A DNA stretch of 64,000 nucleotides from Cyclobacteriaceae bacterium (GTDB taxonomy: Bacteria; Bacteroidota; Bacteroidia; Cytophagales; Cyclobacteriaceae). Positions within the stretch are counted from its first letter, which is position 1; every line of letters begins with the position of its first letter. A program made the position numbers and the translations under genes. The stretch lies in the NCBI GenBank assembly GCA_016787665.1, contig JAEUUC010000007.1, positions 248,001-312,000 of the forward strand. Reading direction: 5' to 3'. Positions 1 to 8,856 of the stretch are shown here, piece after piece. The notes beneath the pieces were generated by a model. It saw nothing but the letters and a program-made list of their open reading frames with translations. It was not told the origin of the DNA and ran no database searches.

Positions 1-687
1 ATGGCACGTTTGCCCGATTTGCGAAAAGTGGCTGACCGTTTTAACCTCAAACTCGTATCCATCAAGGATTTGATTGCCTACCGGATGAAGCATGAGTCGC
101 AGATTCGCAAGCACCTGGAGGTGAATATGCCCACCGTACATGGCGACTTCCGCCTGGTGGCCTACGAGCAGGTGAACACAGGGGAGGTTCATATGGCGTT
201 GATCAAGGGAGAGTGGAACGAAAACGAACCCGTGCTGGTGCGAGTGCATTCTTCATGCGTGACAGGCGACATTTTTGGTTCGTGTCGGTGTGATTGTGGT
301 AACCAGTTGCACGATGCGATGGAAATGGTTGAGCATGAAGGTCGCGGAGTTGTACTCTACATGAAGCAAGAGGGGCGGGGTATCGGGTTACTCAACAAGC
401 TGAAGGCTTATAAATTGCAGGAGGAAGGATTTGATACAGTGGAGGCGAATTTGAAATTGGGCTTCGACATGGATCACCGGGATTACGGTATTGGCGCGCA
501 AATCCTGCATGACCTCGGTGTGCGTAAGTTGCGCCTGATCACCAACAACCCGCGCAAGCGCGTTGGGTTGATGGGCTATGGTCTTGAAATAGTGGAAAAC
601 GTACCAATCGAGATTAAGCCAAACCCGCACAATGAGAAGTATTTAAGGACGAAGCGCGACAAGCTTGGGCACCAGATATTGAAGTAA
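1..687 (+). CDS. ribBA: RibBA, GTP cyclohydrolase II part (5' truncated by window edge)
   Basis: This is the C-terminal part of a bifunctional riboflavin enzyme. The GTP cyclohydrolase II domain opens the pyrimidine/riboflavin route by converting GTP to a diaminopyrimidine with release of formate. The first visible residues, [14 protein letters not shown], match the end of a 3,4-dihydroxy-2-butanone-4-phosphate synthase domain running into the linker, so the Met at base 1 is probably internal and the true start lies left of the window. The GCHII zinc site is visible around residues 83-100 (SSCVTGD followed by RCDCG), and the catalytic segment GRGIGLLNK lies near residue 125. The reading frame is intact to the stop. 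The next gene starts 4 bases downstream, which suggests cotranscription. Confidence 0.93.
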   Translation: MARLPDLRKVADRFNLKLVSIKDLIAYRMKHESQIRKHLEVNMPTVHGDFRLVAYEQVNTGEVHMALIKGEWNENEPVLVRVHSSCVTGDIFGSCRCDCGNQLHDAMEMVEHEGRGVVLYMKQEGRGIGLLNKLKAYKLQEEGFDTVEANLKLGFDMDHRDYGIGAQILHDLGVRKLRLITNNPRKRVGLMGYGLEIVENVPIEIKPNPHNEKYLRTKRDKLGHQILK

Positions 688-691
688 CGTC

Positions 692-1300
692 ATGAGAGGG
701 CTGTTGGTGATCATCGTGCTGTTGGTGGTGGGTGCGTCAGCTCGGGCGCAGCAGTTTCCTTTTGAGTATTGGCATGAGGGCAAGGTGGTGCTGGAGTCCG
801 GTGATACCTTGAAGGGACTGATCAAATACGACCTGCAAACCGATCTGATCCAAGTTCAATACAATAAGAAGGCCGAGAGCTACACGGCTCGAAAAGTGAT
901 TTTTTGCGAAATCTTTGACGCCACGGCCCGCAGTTACCGGCAGTTCTACTCGCTGCCCTTTGCCCTGAACGGAACCTACAAAGCGCCCGTCTTCTTCGAA
1001 TTACTTAGTGAGGGTAAGTTGACCATTTTGGTTCGCGAGGCCATTGAATATCGTACGTTTAATTCCATGTATTTTTATGGAGGTACATACACGCGGCTGG
1101 TGTTGGTCTATAAATATTACCTGATGAAGGAGAATGGAAATATTGAACCCTTGACAGGGAGGAAAAGTGAGTGGCTTGACCTGATGGGCGGTTGGGCTGA
1201 TGATGTTCAGAAATTTGCCAAAGCCAACCGTTTGGATTTCGATAACCGATACGAGCTCGAACGAATTCTTGACCACTATAACTCTCTGATTAAACGATAA
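692..1300 (+). CDS. Secreted protein of unknown function, 202 aa
   Basis: I do not recognise the family with certainty. A clear signal peptide covers residues 1-19 (hydrophobic LLVIIVLLVVGASA, then a likely cleavage after ARA), so the protein is exported. The mature part begins FPFEYWHEGKVVLESGD and is predicted to be mixed beta-strand. The phrase 'G-x-V-x-L-x-x-G-D-T-L-K-G' resembles the small beta-barrel openings common in Bacteroidota periplasmic proteins. There are no catalytic motifs and one cysteine in the mature region. It lies 4 bases after ribBA and 3 bases before surE, so it probably belongs to a ribBA-unknown-surE operon. This does not reveal its job. Confidence 0.8.
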   Translation: MRGLLVIIVLLVVGASARAQQFPFEYWHEGKVVLESGDTLKGLIKYDLQTDLIQVQYNKKAESYTARKVIFCEIFDATARSYRQFYSLPFALNGTYKAPVFFELLSEGKLTILVREAIEYRTFNSMYFYGGTYTRLVLVYKYYLMKENGNIEPLTGRKSEWLDLMGGWADDVQKFAKANRLDFDNRYELERILDHYNSLIKR

Positions 1301-1303
1301 CTC

Positions 1304-2083
1304 ATGCGTAAACCTCTAATTCTGGTCTCTAACGATGATGGCATCACCTCGCGCGGAATTCGGACGCTGGTCGATATTATGAAAGAGCTGGGTGATGTGT
1401 TGGTGGTGGCACCCGATGGCCCCCAAAGTGGTATGGGTCATGCCATTACTGTGGGTGACACGTTGCGACTGGAACAGTCGCGGATTTTTGAGGGCGTAGA
1501 AGCGTATGAGTGCTCGGGTACACCGGCCGATTGCGTGAAGATGGCGCGGCATTTTGTATTGAAAGATCAGCGTCAGCCGGATATCGTAGTCAGTGGCATT
1601 AACCACGGCAGCAACACCTCCATCAGTGTGTTATACTCGGGCACGATGTCCGCTGCCATCGAAGGCGCCATTGAAGGCACCCCGGCTATTGGATTTTCGT
1701 TGTGTGACTATAGCCACGGGGCCGACTTCTCGCACACGGGTCCGTATGTAAAGAAAATCGCGGAGCAGGTTTTGCGAAAAGGATTGCCGAAAGGAGTGGC
1801 GCTGAATGTGAATATTCCGCCCAAACGCAATGAACCGATCAAGGGTATTCGCGTATGTCGCCAGGCGAATGCAAAATGGGTGGAAGAGTTTGTGAAACGT
1901 TACGACCCCAATGGTCGCCAGTATTTCTGGATGACGGGCAATTTTGTCAATTTCGATAAAGGTGAAGACAACGATGAGTGGGCCATTGCCAATAACTTCG
2001 TTTCGGTAGTGCCCTGCCAGTTTGATTTGACGGCCCACATGGCCATACCGGTGCTGAATGAGGATTGGGAAATTTTAGGTTAA
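1304..2083 (+). CDS. surE: 5'/3'-nucleotidase SurE
   Basis: SurE is a metal-dependent nucleoside-monophosphate phosphatase (survival protein E). The N-terminus LILVSNDDGITSRGI carries the metal-binding Asp-Asp pair (SNDDG, residues 9-13). PDGPQSGMGHAIT at about residues 37-49 and the VSGINHGSN segment near residue 97 are the other hallmark motifs, the latter contributing the Asn metal ligand. The length of 259 residues is normal for the family. It follows the secreted unknown gene by 3 bases. Its stop overlaps the stop of the convergent priA gene by four bases (2080-2083), leaving no room for a terminator between them. Confidence 0.96.
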   Translation: MRKPLILVSNDDGITSRGIRTLVDIMKELGDVLVVAPDGPQSGMGHAITVGDTLRLEQSRIFEGVEAYECSGTPADCVKMARHFVLKDQRQPDIVVSGINHGSNTSISVLYSGTMSAAIEGAIEGTPAIGFSLCDYSHGADFSHTGPYVKKIAEQVLRKGLPKGVALNVNIPPKRNEPIKGIRVCRQANAKWVEEFVKRYDPNGRQYFWMTGNFVNFDKGEDNDEWAIANNFVSVVPCQFDLTAHMAIPVLNEDWEILG

Positions 2084-4557
2084 TTCGGATCAACGTCAAA
2101 GACCACCCGCACATTGCGAAACTCCTTTTGCGTGTGTAGCTGGTCTCCCGATTTTTGAAGTTCCTGTTTGATGATGGCGAGTTGACCCTGATCGCGCCTG
2201 ATCTTGAGCAATAGCCCCATGCGGAACTCGTTCCGTATTTTCCCAATCATCGGTTCGGCCGGTCCCAGCAAACGTAGGTTGTGCAAAGTTCTTCGCAACT
2301 CATTACCCAAAGCTACCGCTGCCTGGTGCACAATCTTTTTGTCGGCATGGCGAAGTTCGATGGCGATCAGGCGAGAGAACGGGGGATAGAAATTTTGCTC
2401 GCGGTCCTTTAACTGGTGGTTCAGAAATCCAAGTACATCATGGCGCTCCACCCATTGGATCAAGGCATGTTTGGGGTCGTTCGTTTGAATCACCACCTTC
2501 CCTGGTCGGTCGCGTCTGCCCGCCCGGCCACTGACCTGTGTCATCAACTGAAAAGCCCTCTCATGCGATCGGAAATCTGGAAAGTGCATCATGCGATCGG
2601 CATCGAAAATGCCGACCAGGCTCACATGGTCGAAATCCAGACCTTTAGTCACCATTTGTGTGCCCACCAGGATTTGTGTCTTCCCTGATTCAAAGCTTTC
2701 CAATATGGATTCATAACCATGTTTGCTTCGCGTGGTATCGAGATCCATCCGTTGAATTTCAACATCCGGGAATTGCAAGCGTAGCTCTTCTTCCAGTTTT
2801 TCGGTGCCATACCCGAGCGTGAGCAGCTGTTTCGATGAGCATGTGGGGCATTGGGTAGGTACGGGCTCATGGTATCCGCAGTAATGGCAAACGAGGGCAT
2901 GCCGATACTGGTGGTAGGTGAGGCTTACCGCACAATGGCGGCATTTGGCGAGCCAGCCGCACTCGTTGCATTGCAGAAAGGGCGAATGGCCCCTACGGTT
3001 TTGAAAAATGATGACCTGCTCTTTTTTCTCGAGAGCTTCGTGTATGGCATCGAGCAGGTGTGAACTGAATTCGCCCTTTGCGGTTTTCTGTTTCTTTTCA
3101 CGGCCCAGGTTGGCCAACTCAATTTGAGGCAGTTGCGCATCGCCAAAGCGTTGATTCAATGTAACCCAGCCGTAGCGCCCCTGCCGCGCGTGATAAAACG
3201 ACTCCAGCGATGGGGTGGCACTTCCGAGGAGTACTTTGGCATTGTGGAGCGAGGCGAGCATGAGTACGGCATCGCGCGCCTGGTAGCGGGGAGCGGGTTC
3301 CTGTTGTTTGTAGCTGGGGTCATGTTCTTCGTCCACAATCACAAGGCCAAGATTTTCAAACGGAAGAAACACGGAGGACCGCACACCAACCACCAAATTA
3401 GTCTTGCCGGTCATCAGATTCCGCCACACCTCAACGCGCTCGTTATCCGAAAACTTGGAGTGGTAGATGCCTAACGTATTGCCGAAGTTCTTTTTCAGGC
3501 GTTCAACAATCTGCGTGGTTAGTGCAATTTCCGGCAACAGGTAGAGAACCTGCGAACCGCTGTCAAGCGCCCTGCGAATGAGATCTATATAGATTTCCGT
3601 TTTACCACTGCCGGTGACGCCCTGCAGCAGCACAGCCGGTTTTTGCTCAAACCCGAGCAAGATTTCATTGCGCGCGATGGTCTGTTGCTCACTGAGCAGC
3701 AGTGGAGGAGTAACCGTTTGCTCGAACGAGAAGCGTGGAATGATCTGATCAAACTCTTCAAAAACGCCATGCTTGATGAGTGTCTTTAAAGAAGAATCTG
3801 ACTTTGATTCGTCCATCAGGTCTGCTTTTGCCAAACCCCGATCGTTTAGTTCATGTAATTTGTTTACCGGCATGCGTTGCAGGTACCGGAGTAGAATGTC
3901 TTCCTGTTTCGGCTTGCCTGCCAGTTGGGTGAAGAGTTTTTCCAGATCGTTTTCGTTGACAAAGCGGCTGGCTAACCGAATACGGTGTTCTACTTTTGGT
4001 GTGTACTTCTCCTTCACCTCCTCATATAAGACAATCGCGTCCTTGCCAGCGAGCGACTTTAAAATAGAGTAAATTGACTTTGCTCCCAGGATCTTGGAGG
4101 CCTCCGTGTAAGTCATGCTCTCCTGTTGCAGATGACGCAAGAGAATTTCCTCCTTTTCGGAGAAGTCGTGCGATGAAGTCTCACGATCGAATCCGGGCTT
4201 TAGCTGGATCCGCGATTCGCTCGAAAGTTTAAGTCCGGACGGCAAGGCAGCTTTGAGCACTTCGCCCGTGGTGCACAGGTAGTAGGCAGCCATCCATTCA
4301 TAGAAACGAAACTGAATGGTGGATACAATTTCTTCCGTACCCAGAAGATCAAGCAGTAATTTTGCCTCGTATTCGAGCGGTGGCTGGTTGTGCAGGCGGG
4401 CAATGATGCCCGTGAGAATCTTCTTTTGACCGAACTGAACGATAGCACGCTGGCCCACCGCTACGGTGGTGTTCAACGCAGCCGGTACCCGATAGGTGAA
4501 CAGCCGCGGAATCGGAACCGGCAGCAGCATGTCCGCAAAAAGGGTATCACCAGCCAT
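2080..4557 (-). CDS. priA: Primosomal protein N' (replication restart helicase PriA)
   Basis: PriA is a 3'-5' superfamily 2 DNA helicase that recognises stalled forks and reloads the replicative helicase. The 825-residue protein has an N-terminal 3'-end-binding region (about 1-105), Walker A GVTGSGKTEIY near residue 313 and the DEEH Walker B box (VIVDEEHDPSYKQ) near residue 405. An eight-cysteine zinc-binding insertion spans about residues 530-575 (CNECGW, CRHC, CHYCG, CPTC), followed by the C-terminal helicase lobe with GTQMVTKGLDF and QVSGRAGR. All expected motifs are present. The gene is convergent with surE and starts 9 bases after the upstream DUF255 gene ends, so the two may share a transcript. 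Confidence 0.97.
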   Translation of the reverse strand: MAGDTLFADMLLPVPIPRLFTYRVPAALNTTVAVGQRAIVQFGQKKILTGIIARLHNQPPLEYEAKLLLDLLGTEEIVSTIQFRFYEWMAAYYLCTTGEVLKAALPSGLKLSSESRIQLKPGFDRETSSHDFSEKEEILLRHLQQESMTYTEASKILGAKSIYSILKSLAGKDAIVLYEEVKEKYTPKVEHRIRLASRFVNENDLEKLFTQLAGKPKQEDILLRYLQRMPVNKLHELNDRGLAKADLMDESKSDSSLKTLIKHGVFEEFDQIIPRFSFEQTVTPPLLLSEQQTIARNEILLGFEQKPAVLLQGVTGSGKTEIYIDLIRRALDSGSQVLYLLPEIALTTQIVERLKKNFGNTLGIYHSKFSDNERVEVWRNLMTGKTNLVVGVRSSVFLPFENLGLVIVDEEHDPSYKQQEPAPRYQARDAVLMLASLHNAKVLLGSATPSLESFYHARQGRYGWVTLNQRFGDAQLPQIELANLGREKKQKTAKGEFSSHLLDAIHEALEKKEQVIIFQNRRGHSPFLQCNECGWLAKCRHCAVSLTYHQYRHALVCHYCGYHEPVPTQCPTCSSKQLLTLGYGTEKLEEELRLQFPDVEIQRMDLDTTRSKHGYESILESFESGKTQILVGTQMVTKGLDFDHVSLVGIFDADRMMHFPDFRSHERAFQLMTQVSGRAGRRDRPGKVVIQTNDPKHALIQWVERHDVLGFLNHQLKDREQNFYPPFSRLIAIELRHADKKIVHQAAVALGNELRRTLHNLRLLGPAEPMIGKIRNEFRMGLLLKIRRDQGQLAIIKQELQKSGDQLHTQKEFRNVRVVFDVDPN

Positions 4558-4566
4558 GGGGTAAAT

Positions 4567-6594
4567 CTACTTGAATAAAGGCAGAGCGTCATCCACCCGG
4601 GTCACCGGCATTTGACAGGTTCGATTATAGCAGATGTGAATACGGGTTTCGCCAGGCGGACTGATACGATTTTGAAACAGCGGCAGCGGACTACCTGAGG
4701 TGGACATCATCCACAAGGCATACGGTTTGTAATGCCGCTGAAATTCCAGAAATAGCTTTCGGCATTCCGGCCCCTGGATTACGACTTCGGCCAGGCCGTG
4801 CACCAACTCGGCCATCACGAGCCCCCAGTGGCACATGTAAACCGGTTCTTGACGAATGATGTGCTGCAGGCCCTTCACCATGCGCCTGGCCATTTCCACC
4901 CATACGGGGCGATCCAGCATAATGCCCAGGTGCAGCAGGTTTCGGGCCATCACCGCGTTGGAGGAGGGGATGACATTGTCAAAGATTTCTTTCTTCCGGG
5001 CAATCAGCTCCTCAGCCGCAGATGAGGTGTAGAAAAAATACCCATCGTCCGGATCTTGAAAATGATCAAGCGTGTATTGCGCGATACGCTCTGCTCGACT
5101 CATGTAGATCTCGTGTCCGGTGCCCTGGTAGAGTTTTAGAAACGCAGCGATGACAAAGGCGTAGTCTTCCAGAAAACCCTCGGTCGGTGACCGTTTGCCT
5201 TTCCACGACCGGAATATTTTTTCTCCGTCCATCAGGTTGAGGCTCACAAACTTCATCACCTGCTCCGCCTGATCAAGCCACGATTGTTCACCTAAGGCAA
5301 GCGCTGCATCGGTTAGGCCCATGGCGGCCATGGCATTCCATCCCGCCAGGTTCTTGTCATCCAAACCCGGACGCACGCGCTGATGTTGCTGATTCAGCAG
5401 AACCCGTTTGGCCTTTTCCAGCTGTGTTAAAAATGCCGCCCGATCAAGGTTTCGCTCTTTTGCAAACTCCTCGGGCGAGGCCAACGGTCGTAAGATTGAA
5501 GCGCCATGTTCCCAGTTGCCCTCCGGTTCCAACTGGTAATATTCGGCCAGTAGGCCAGCCTCTGTCCCCAACGCCTCGTGCCATTCCCGCCAGGTCCACA
5601 AGTAGTATTTGCCCTCAATGCCCTCGCTGTCGGCATCGAGGGCTGAGTATAAACCACCCTCCGGGTTTTGCATTTCGCGCAAGAGCCACCCGACTGTCTC
5701 GGTCAATATGGTTTTAAAGTAAGGTGAGGGGGTGAGTCGATAGGCTTCGGCATACAGGGAAAGCAATTGCCCGTTGTCGTAGAGCATTTTTTCGAAATGC
5801 GGCACAAACCATTCGGCATCGACCGAATAGCGCGCGAAGCCACCTCCGACCTGATCGTATAAACCTCCATAGGTCATTCGATGAAGGGTTTCGTTCACCA
5901 TCCGGTGCGCCTGATCGTTTTTCAGTGAAACACCCAGCTGCAGCAGCAAGAGCCAAATAGACGGCATGACAAACTTGGGTGCTTTGTCGAGGCCACCCCA
6001 GGTGTTGTCAAATTTGGCCTCCAATACCTCAAGCATTTGCGCCAGATCGGTGAGCGGCAACTCATCTCCGGAACTGATTTGCACGAAACGCCTGGTATCG
6101 GTTTGTCCGATGTGTTGAGTTAACTCATGAGCCGAAGCCTCAATTTCCTTTCTACGATTGACAAAGGCCTGATGAAGCTGCGTTAACACACTACTCCATT
6201 GCGCAGGCGGAAAGTATGTGCCTCCGTAGAAGGGCTTGAGATCGGGAGTGAGAAAAACGTTAAGGGGCCAGCCTCCGTTCATCCCCATGGCTTGCACGGC
6301 TTCCATGTAAATCTGATCCACATCCGGCCGCTCCTCACGGTCGACTTTAATGCAAACGAAATGGCGGTTCATCACCTTGGCTACTTCTTCGTTCTCAAAA
6401 CTCTCGCGTTCCATCACGTGGCACCAGTGGCACGAGGAATAACCAATGCTGACGAGTACTGGCTTATCCTCTTGTTTAGCCCGATTATGGGCTTCAGAAC
6501 CCCACTCGTACCAGTCGACCGGGTTGTGGGCATGCTGCAATAAGTAAGGACTGGTAGCCTGGATAAGCCGGTTGGCCGGTTTTGCATTCGACAT
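4567..6594 (-). CDS. Thioredoxin-domain DUF255 protein (YyaL/SSP411 family)
   Basis: This large cytosolic protein joins an N-terminal thioredoxin-like DUF255 domain to a C-terminal alpha/alpha toroid related to N-acylglucosamine 2-epimerases. The hallmark opening [21 protein letters not shown] is at the N-terminus, and the CxxC-type motif SCHWCH lies near residue 54. The stretch [12 protein letters not shown] follows near residue 90 and the [11 protein letters not shown] segment is near residue 225. The biochemical role of the family is unsettled. I chose the ATG at 6594 because the longer frame opens with a TTG inside the upstream gene, while 6594 lies 4 bases after that gene's stop. Confidence 0.9.
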   Translation of the reverse strand: MSNAKPANRLIQATSPYLLQHAHNPVDWYEWGSEAHNRAKQEDKPVLVSIGYSSCHWCHVMERESFENEEVAKVMNRHFVCIKVDREERPDVDQIYMEAVQAMGMNGGWPLNVFLTPDLKPFYGGTYFPPAQWSSVLTQLHQAFVNRRKEIEASAHELTQHIGQTDTRRFVQISSGDELPLTDLAQMLEVLEAKFDNTWGGLDKAPKFVMPSIWLLLLQLGVSLKNDQAHRMVNETLHRMTYGGLYDQVGGGFARYSVDAEWFVPHFEKMLYDNGQLLSLYAEAYRLTPSPYFKTILTETVGWLLREMQNPEGGLYSALDADSEGIEGKYYLWTWREWHEALGTEAGLLAEYYQLEPEGNWEHGASILRPLASPEEFAKERNLDRAAFLTQLEKAKRVLLNQQHQRVRPGLDDKNLAGWNAMAAMGLTDAALALGEQSWLDQAEQVMKFVSLNLMDGEKIFRSWKGKRSPTEGFLEDYAFVIAAFLKLYQGTGHEIYMSRAERIAQYTLDHFQDPDDGYFFYTSSAAEELIARKKEIFDNVIPSSNAVMARNLLHLGIMLDRPVWVEMARRMVKGLQHIIRQEPVYMCHWGLVMAELVHGLAEVVIQGPECRKLFLEFQRHYKPYALWMMSTSGSPLPLFQNRISPPGETRIHICYNRTCQMPVTRVDDALPLFK

Positions 6595-6598
6595 TGTA

Positions 6599-7576
6599 TC
6601 AGGAGTTAATCTGCTTGGCAATCTCGTCTATTTCGTTTTCCACCGGGAGTACACCGCGAAGGTGCAGCAATTGCTGGTGGAGCTTTTCCAACCGTTGTTT
6701 ATTTGCCTTGGCATCCGGGTCGAAAGCCCGGTGCTGAAGTTCCGCAGCAATGGACTGCCACCGCGCGAGGGTGGCTTTCGTTTCAGCTGTCAGGTAGGCG
6801 TCACAGAACTTTTCCCAGATGTATTCAAGTGCCGATTGGTTGGGGTGAATGAGATCCGATTCGTAAAAACGATAGTCGCGCAAGTCATCCAGGACAATTT
6901 CATAGGACGGAAAATAGGACACGCGAGTATGCTTTTCGACAATTTGATGCAACGCATATCGAACGACTGACTTACTAACCTGATTAAGCGTTAGGCTATC
7001 GCGCACATGGCGCACCGGACTCAACGTAACGAGAATGTTGACCTGCGCCCGGAGCCTTCGAAGATGAGTGATCAGTTCGTCAAACGAGGCAACAATCTCC
7101 GTAGGCGTCAGCAGGCGTTTTTGAAACCAGGCCGATGGGAGTTTTTGGCAATTCGCTACTATTCGTCCGTTGCTGGTGAGTTCATAAACAAAAGCGGTAC
7201 CGTAGGTAATAATCAACCAGTCAGCATGATGCAGACTTTGTCGCGCAATTTGCCAGGCATGCCTGATTTTGTTACTTACGTTTTCCTGATTCAGGTCGTT
7301 AAACGAGGAGTGGTATTGTACATTTCGCCATTGCCCTTGGTGAGTAAAGAAATCATCTTCGGCCAGGTCTTGTCCGCCCAACGCATCCAGTATTTGCCGG
7401 TGTATGGAAACCGGATTGTATACCGTTCCGAAAGGTGTGTTGGTTACGCTGAACTTATTGAGTTGAAGCCGATGGCCCAGGCTGGCGGCAAAGCACGAGC
7501 CAGTGGTGAATACCTGCTGTTGGTAGTCCAGCAAGTGCGGGGCGGTGGGTAACACTATTTCCGTGCGGAAGATCAT
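6599..7576 (-). CDS. GSCFA family protein
   Basis: The protein has the family-defining motif: [11 protein letters not shown] begins near residue 23, containing the G-S-C-F-A string after which the domain is named. Such proteins are common in Bacteroidota and resemble SGNH-type hydrolases in overall layout: a Ser-containing N-terminal block, a Thr-Tyr-Gly-Thr-Ala segment near residue 120, and a C-terminal D-x-x-H-P-N motif ([10 protein letters not shown]). I infer a possible esterase or acyl-transfer role; substrate unknown. I chose ATG 7576 over the TTG at 7603 because a promoter -7 box (7590-7583) lies between them. The gene is divergent from anmK and cotranscribed with the DUF255 gene. Confidence 0.88.
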   Translation of the reverse strand: MIFRTEIVLPTAPHLLDYQQQVFTTGSCFAASLGHRLQLNKFSVTNTPFGTVYNPVSIHRQILDALGGQDLAEDDFFTHQGQWRNVQYHSSFNDLNQENVSNKIRHAWQIARQSLHHADWLIITYGTAFVYELTSNGRIVANCQKLPSAWFQKRLLTPTEIVASFDELITHLRRLRAQVNILVTLSPVRHVRDSLTLNQVSKSVVRYALHQIVEKHTRVSYFPSYEIVLDDLRDYRFYESDLIHPNQSALEYIWEKFCDAYLTAETKATLARWQSIAAELQHRAFDPDAKANKQRLEKLHQQLLHLRGVLPVENEIDEIAKQINS

Positions 7577-7582
7577 TCGCGT

Positions 7583-7590
7583 CAAAGGTA
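7583..7590 (-). promoter_or_regulatory. -7 promoter box of the GSCFA gene
   Basis: The minus strand reads TACCTTTG, a perfect match to the Bacteroidota TAnnTTTG box, ending only 6 bases before the ATG at 7576. The transcript would be leaderless or nearly so. No convincing -33 TTTG is placed 19-21 bases upstream. Confidence 0.6.
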
Positions 7591-7633
7591 GGGGGCGGCT
7601 CAATAAATGTCATTAACCTTTGGTCAAACATTT

Positions 7634-7641
7634 TATCTTTG
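7634..7641 (+). promoter_or_regulatory. -7 promoter box of anmK
   Basis: The plus strand reads TATCTTTG, a perfect TAnnTTTG match, 9 bases before the chosen ATG at 7651. A TTTGG element lies at about 7619-7622, closer than the usual 19-21 base spacing. It forms a divergent promoter region with the box at 7583-7590. Confidence 0.6.
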
Positions 7642-7650
7642 AAGCTGGTT

Positions 7651-8835
7651 ATGCCGGCAACGTTATCAGTACACCCGCGCTCGCGGGAGCGGTTGATCAT
7701 CGGCCTGATGTCCGGCACTTCGTTGGATGGACTGGACGTGGCCCTATGTCGTTTCCGGGGCTCCGGATTAAAAACTGCGGTTACATTGGAGCGGTTTGAC
7801 ACCATTCCGTATGGGGAGGATGTCAAAAGCCAGATACGGGAAGTGTTTGCCCGGCCGCAGGTTGATTTTCTCAAGCTCTCAACACTTCATGCCTGGCTTG
7901 GCCGCCAGCATGGCCAGCTGGTGAACCAATGCCTTCGGAAATGGCGGGTGTCCCGCGCGTCAATTACCGCTATAGCATCCCACGGGCAAACCGTCTTTCA
8001 CGCTCCGTCATTTATGCATCCCGGAAATCCAGTGAATTCTACTTTCCAGATCGGAGATGGTGATCAGTTGGCAGTCACCACCGGAATTCTCACGGTGAGT
8101 GATTTCAGGCAAAAACATATCGCAGCCGGGGGCGAAGGTGCGCCACTAGCCGTGTATGGCGACTTCTTGTTGCTTTCACATCGACTGGAGAATCGTATCC
8201 TGCTCAATATTGGCGGGATCGCGAATTTTACGTTTTTACCTGCCGGTCGCAAAGCCGGCAGCGTTTGGGTTACCGATACGGGTCCGGGCAACACGTTGAT
8301 TGATCAACTGGTTCGGCAGTTTGATCCGTCCCAATCTTTTGATCGGGATGCCCGGTGGGCACGACAGGGAAAAGTAAATGACCGCTTGCTCAGGGCTTTG
8401 AAATCGCATCCTTTTTTTTCGCTGCCATCTCCGAAAACAACCGGCCCCGAATTATTCAATATGGGGTACGTAACGAGTGCTCAGCAAGTGTCGGATACTC
8501 AACGCATACCACAGGCCGATGTGCTGGCGACAGTGACGCGATTTTCTGCGGAGACCATGGCCACGGCCATACGCGGAGCGTGTAGGAGCAAGCCATTCGC
8601 GATTTACCTGAGTGGTGGTGGTGCTCACAATCCGTTACTGGTGCAGTGGATTGGGGAGCTGCTCGGGAAAAATAGTCTCCCAACGACCGCGGCATTAGGT
8701 ATACCGCCCGATGCGAAAGAGGCAATTTTGTTTGCTGTTTTGGCCAACGAGACGTTGTTTGGTAAGCCGGTTGAGTATGGCAAACGGAGTAAAATACCAT
8801 CCGTACGAATGGGAAAAATTTCATTGCCGGATTAA
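7651..8835 (+). CDS. anmK: Anhydro-N-acetylmuramic acid kinase
   Basis: AnmK hydrolyses and phosphorylates 1,6-anhydro-N-acetylmuramic acid from recycled peptidoglycan to give MurNAc-6-phosphate. The N-terminal nucleotide-binding motif IGLMSGTSLDGLDVAL is near residue 18. HGQTVFH is near residue 110, and VTDTGPGNTLID near residue 208 contains the catalytic-region Asp. The sugar-kinase fold signature LSGGGAHNPLL is near residue 320. Length (394 residues) fits the family. I prefer ATG 7651 over a TTG at 7639 because the latter overlaps the promoter -7 box. The downstream nagB gene, 21 bases away, makes an amino-sugar recycling unit. Confidence 0.95.
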   Translation: MPATLSVHPRSRERLIIGLMSGTSLDGLDVALCRFRGSGLKTAVTLERFDTIPYGEDVKSQIREVFARPQVDFLKLSTLHAWLGRQHGQLVNQCLRKWRVSRASITAIASHGQTVFHAPSFMHPGNPVNSTFQIGDGDQLAVTTGILTVSDFRQKHIAAGGEGAPLAVYGDFLLLSHRLENRILLNIGGIANFTFLPAGRKAGSVWVTDTGPGNTLIDQLVRQFDPSQSFDRDARWARQGKVNDRLLRALKSHPFFSLPSPKTTGPELFNMGYVTSAQQVSDTQRIPQADVLATVTRFSAETMATAIRGACRSKPFAIYLSGGGAHNPLLVQWIGELLGKNSLPTTAALGIPPDAKEAILFAVLANETLFGKPVEYGKRSKIPSVRMGKISLPD

Positions 8836-8856
8836 GAAAAATGAAGATTCAAGTTT

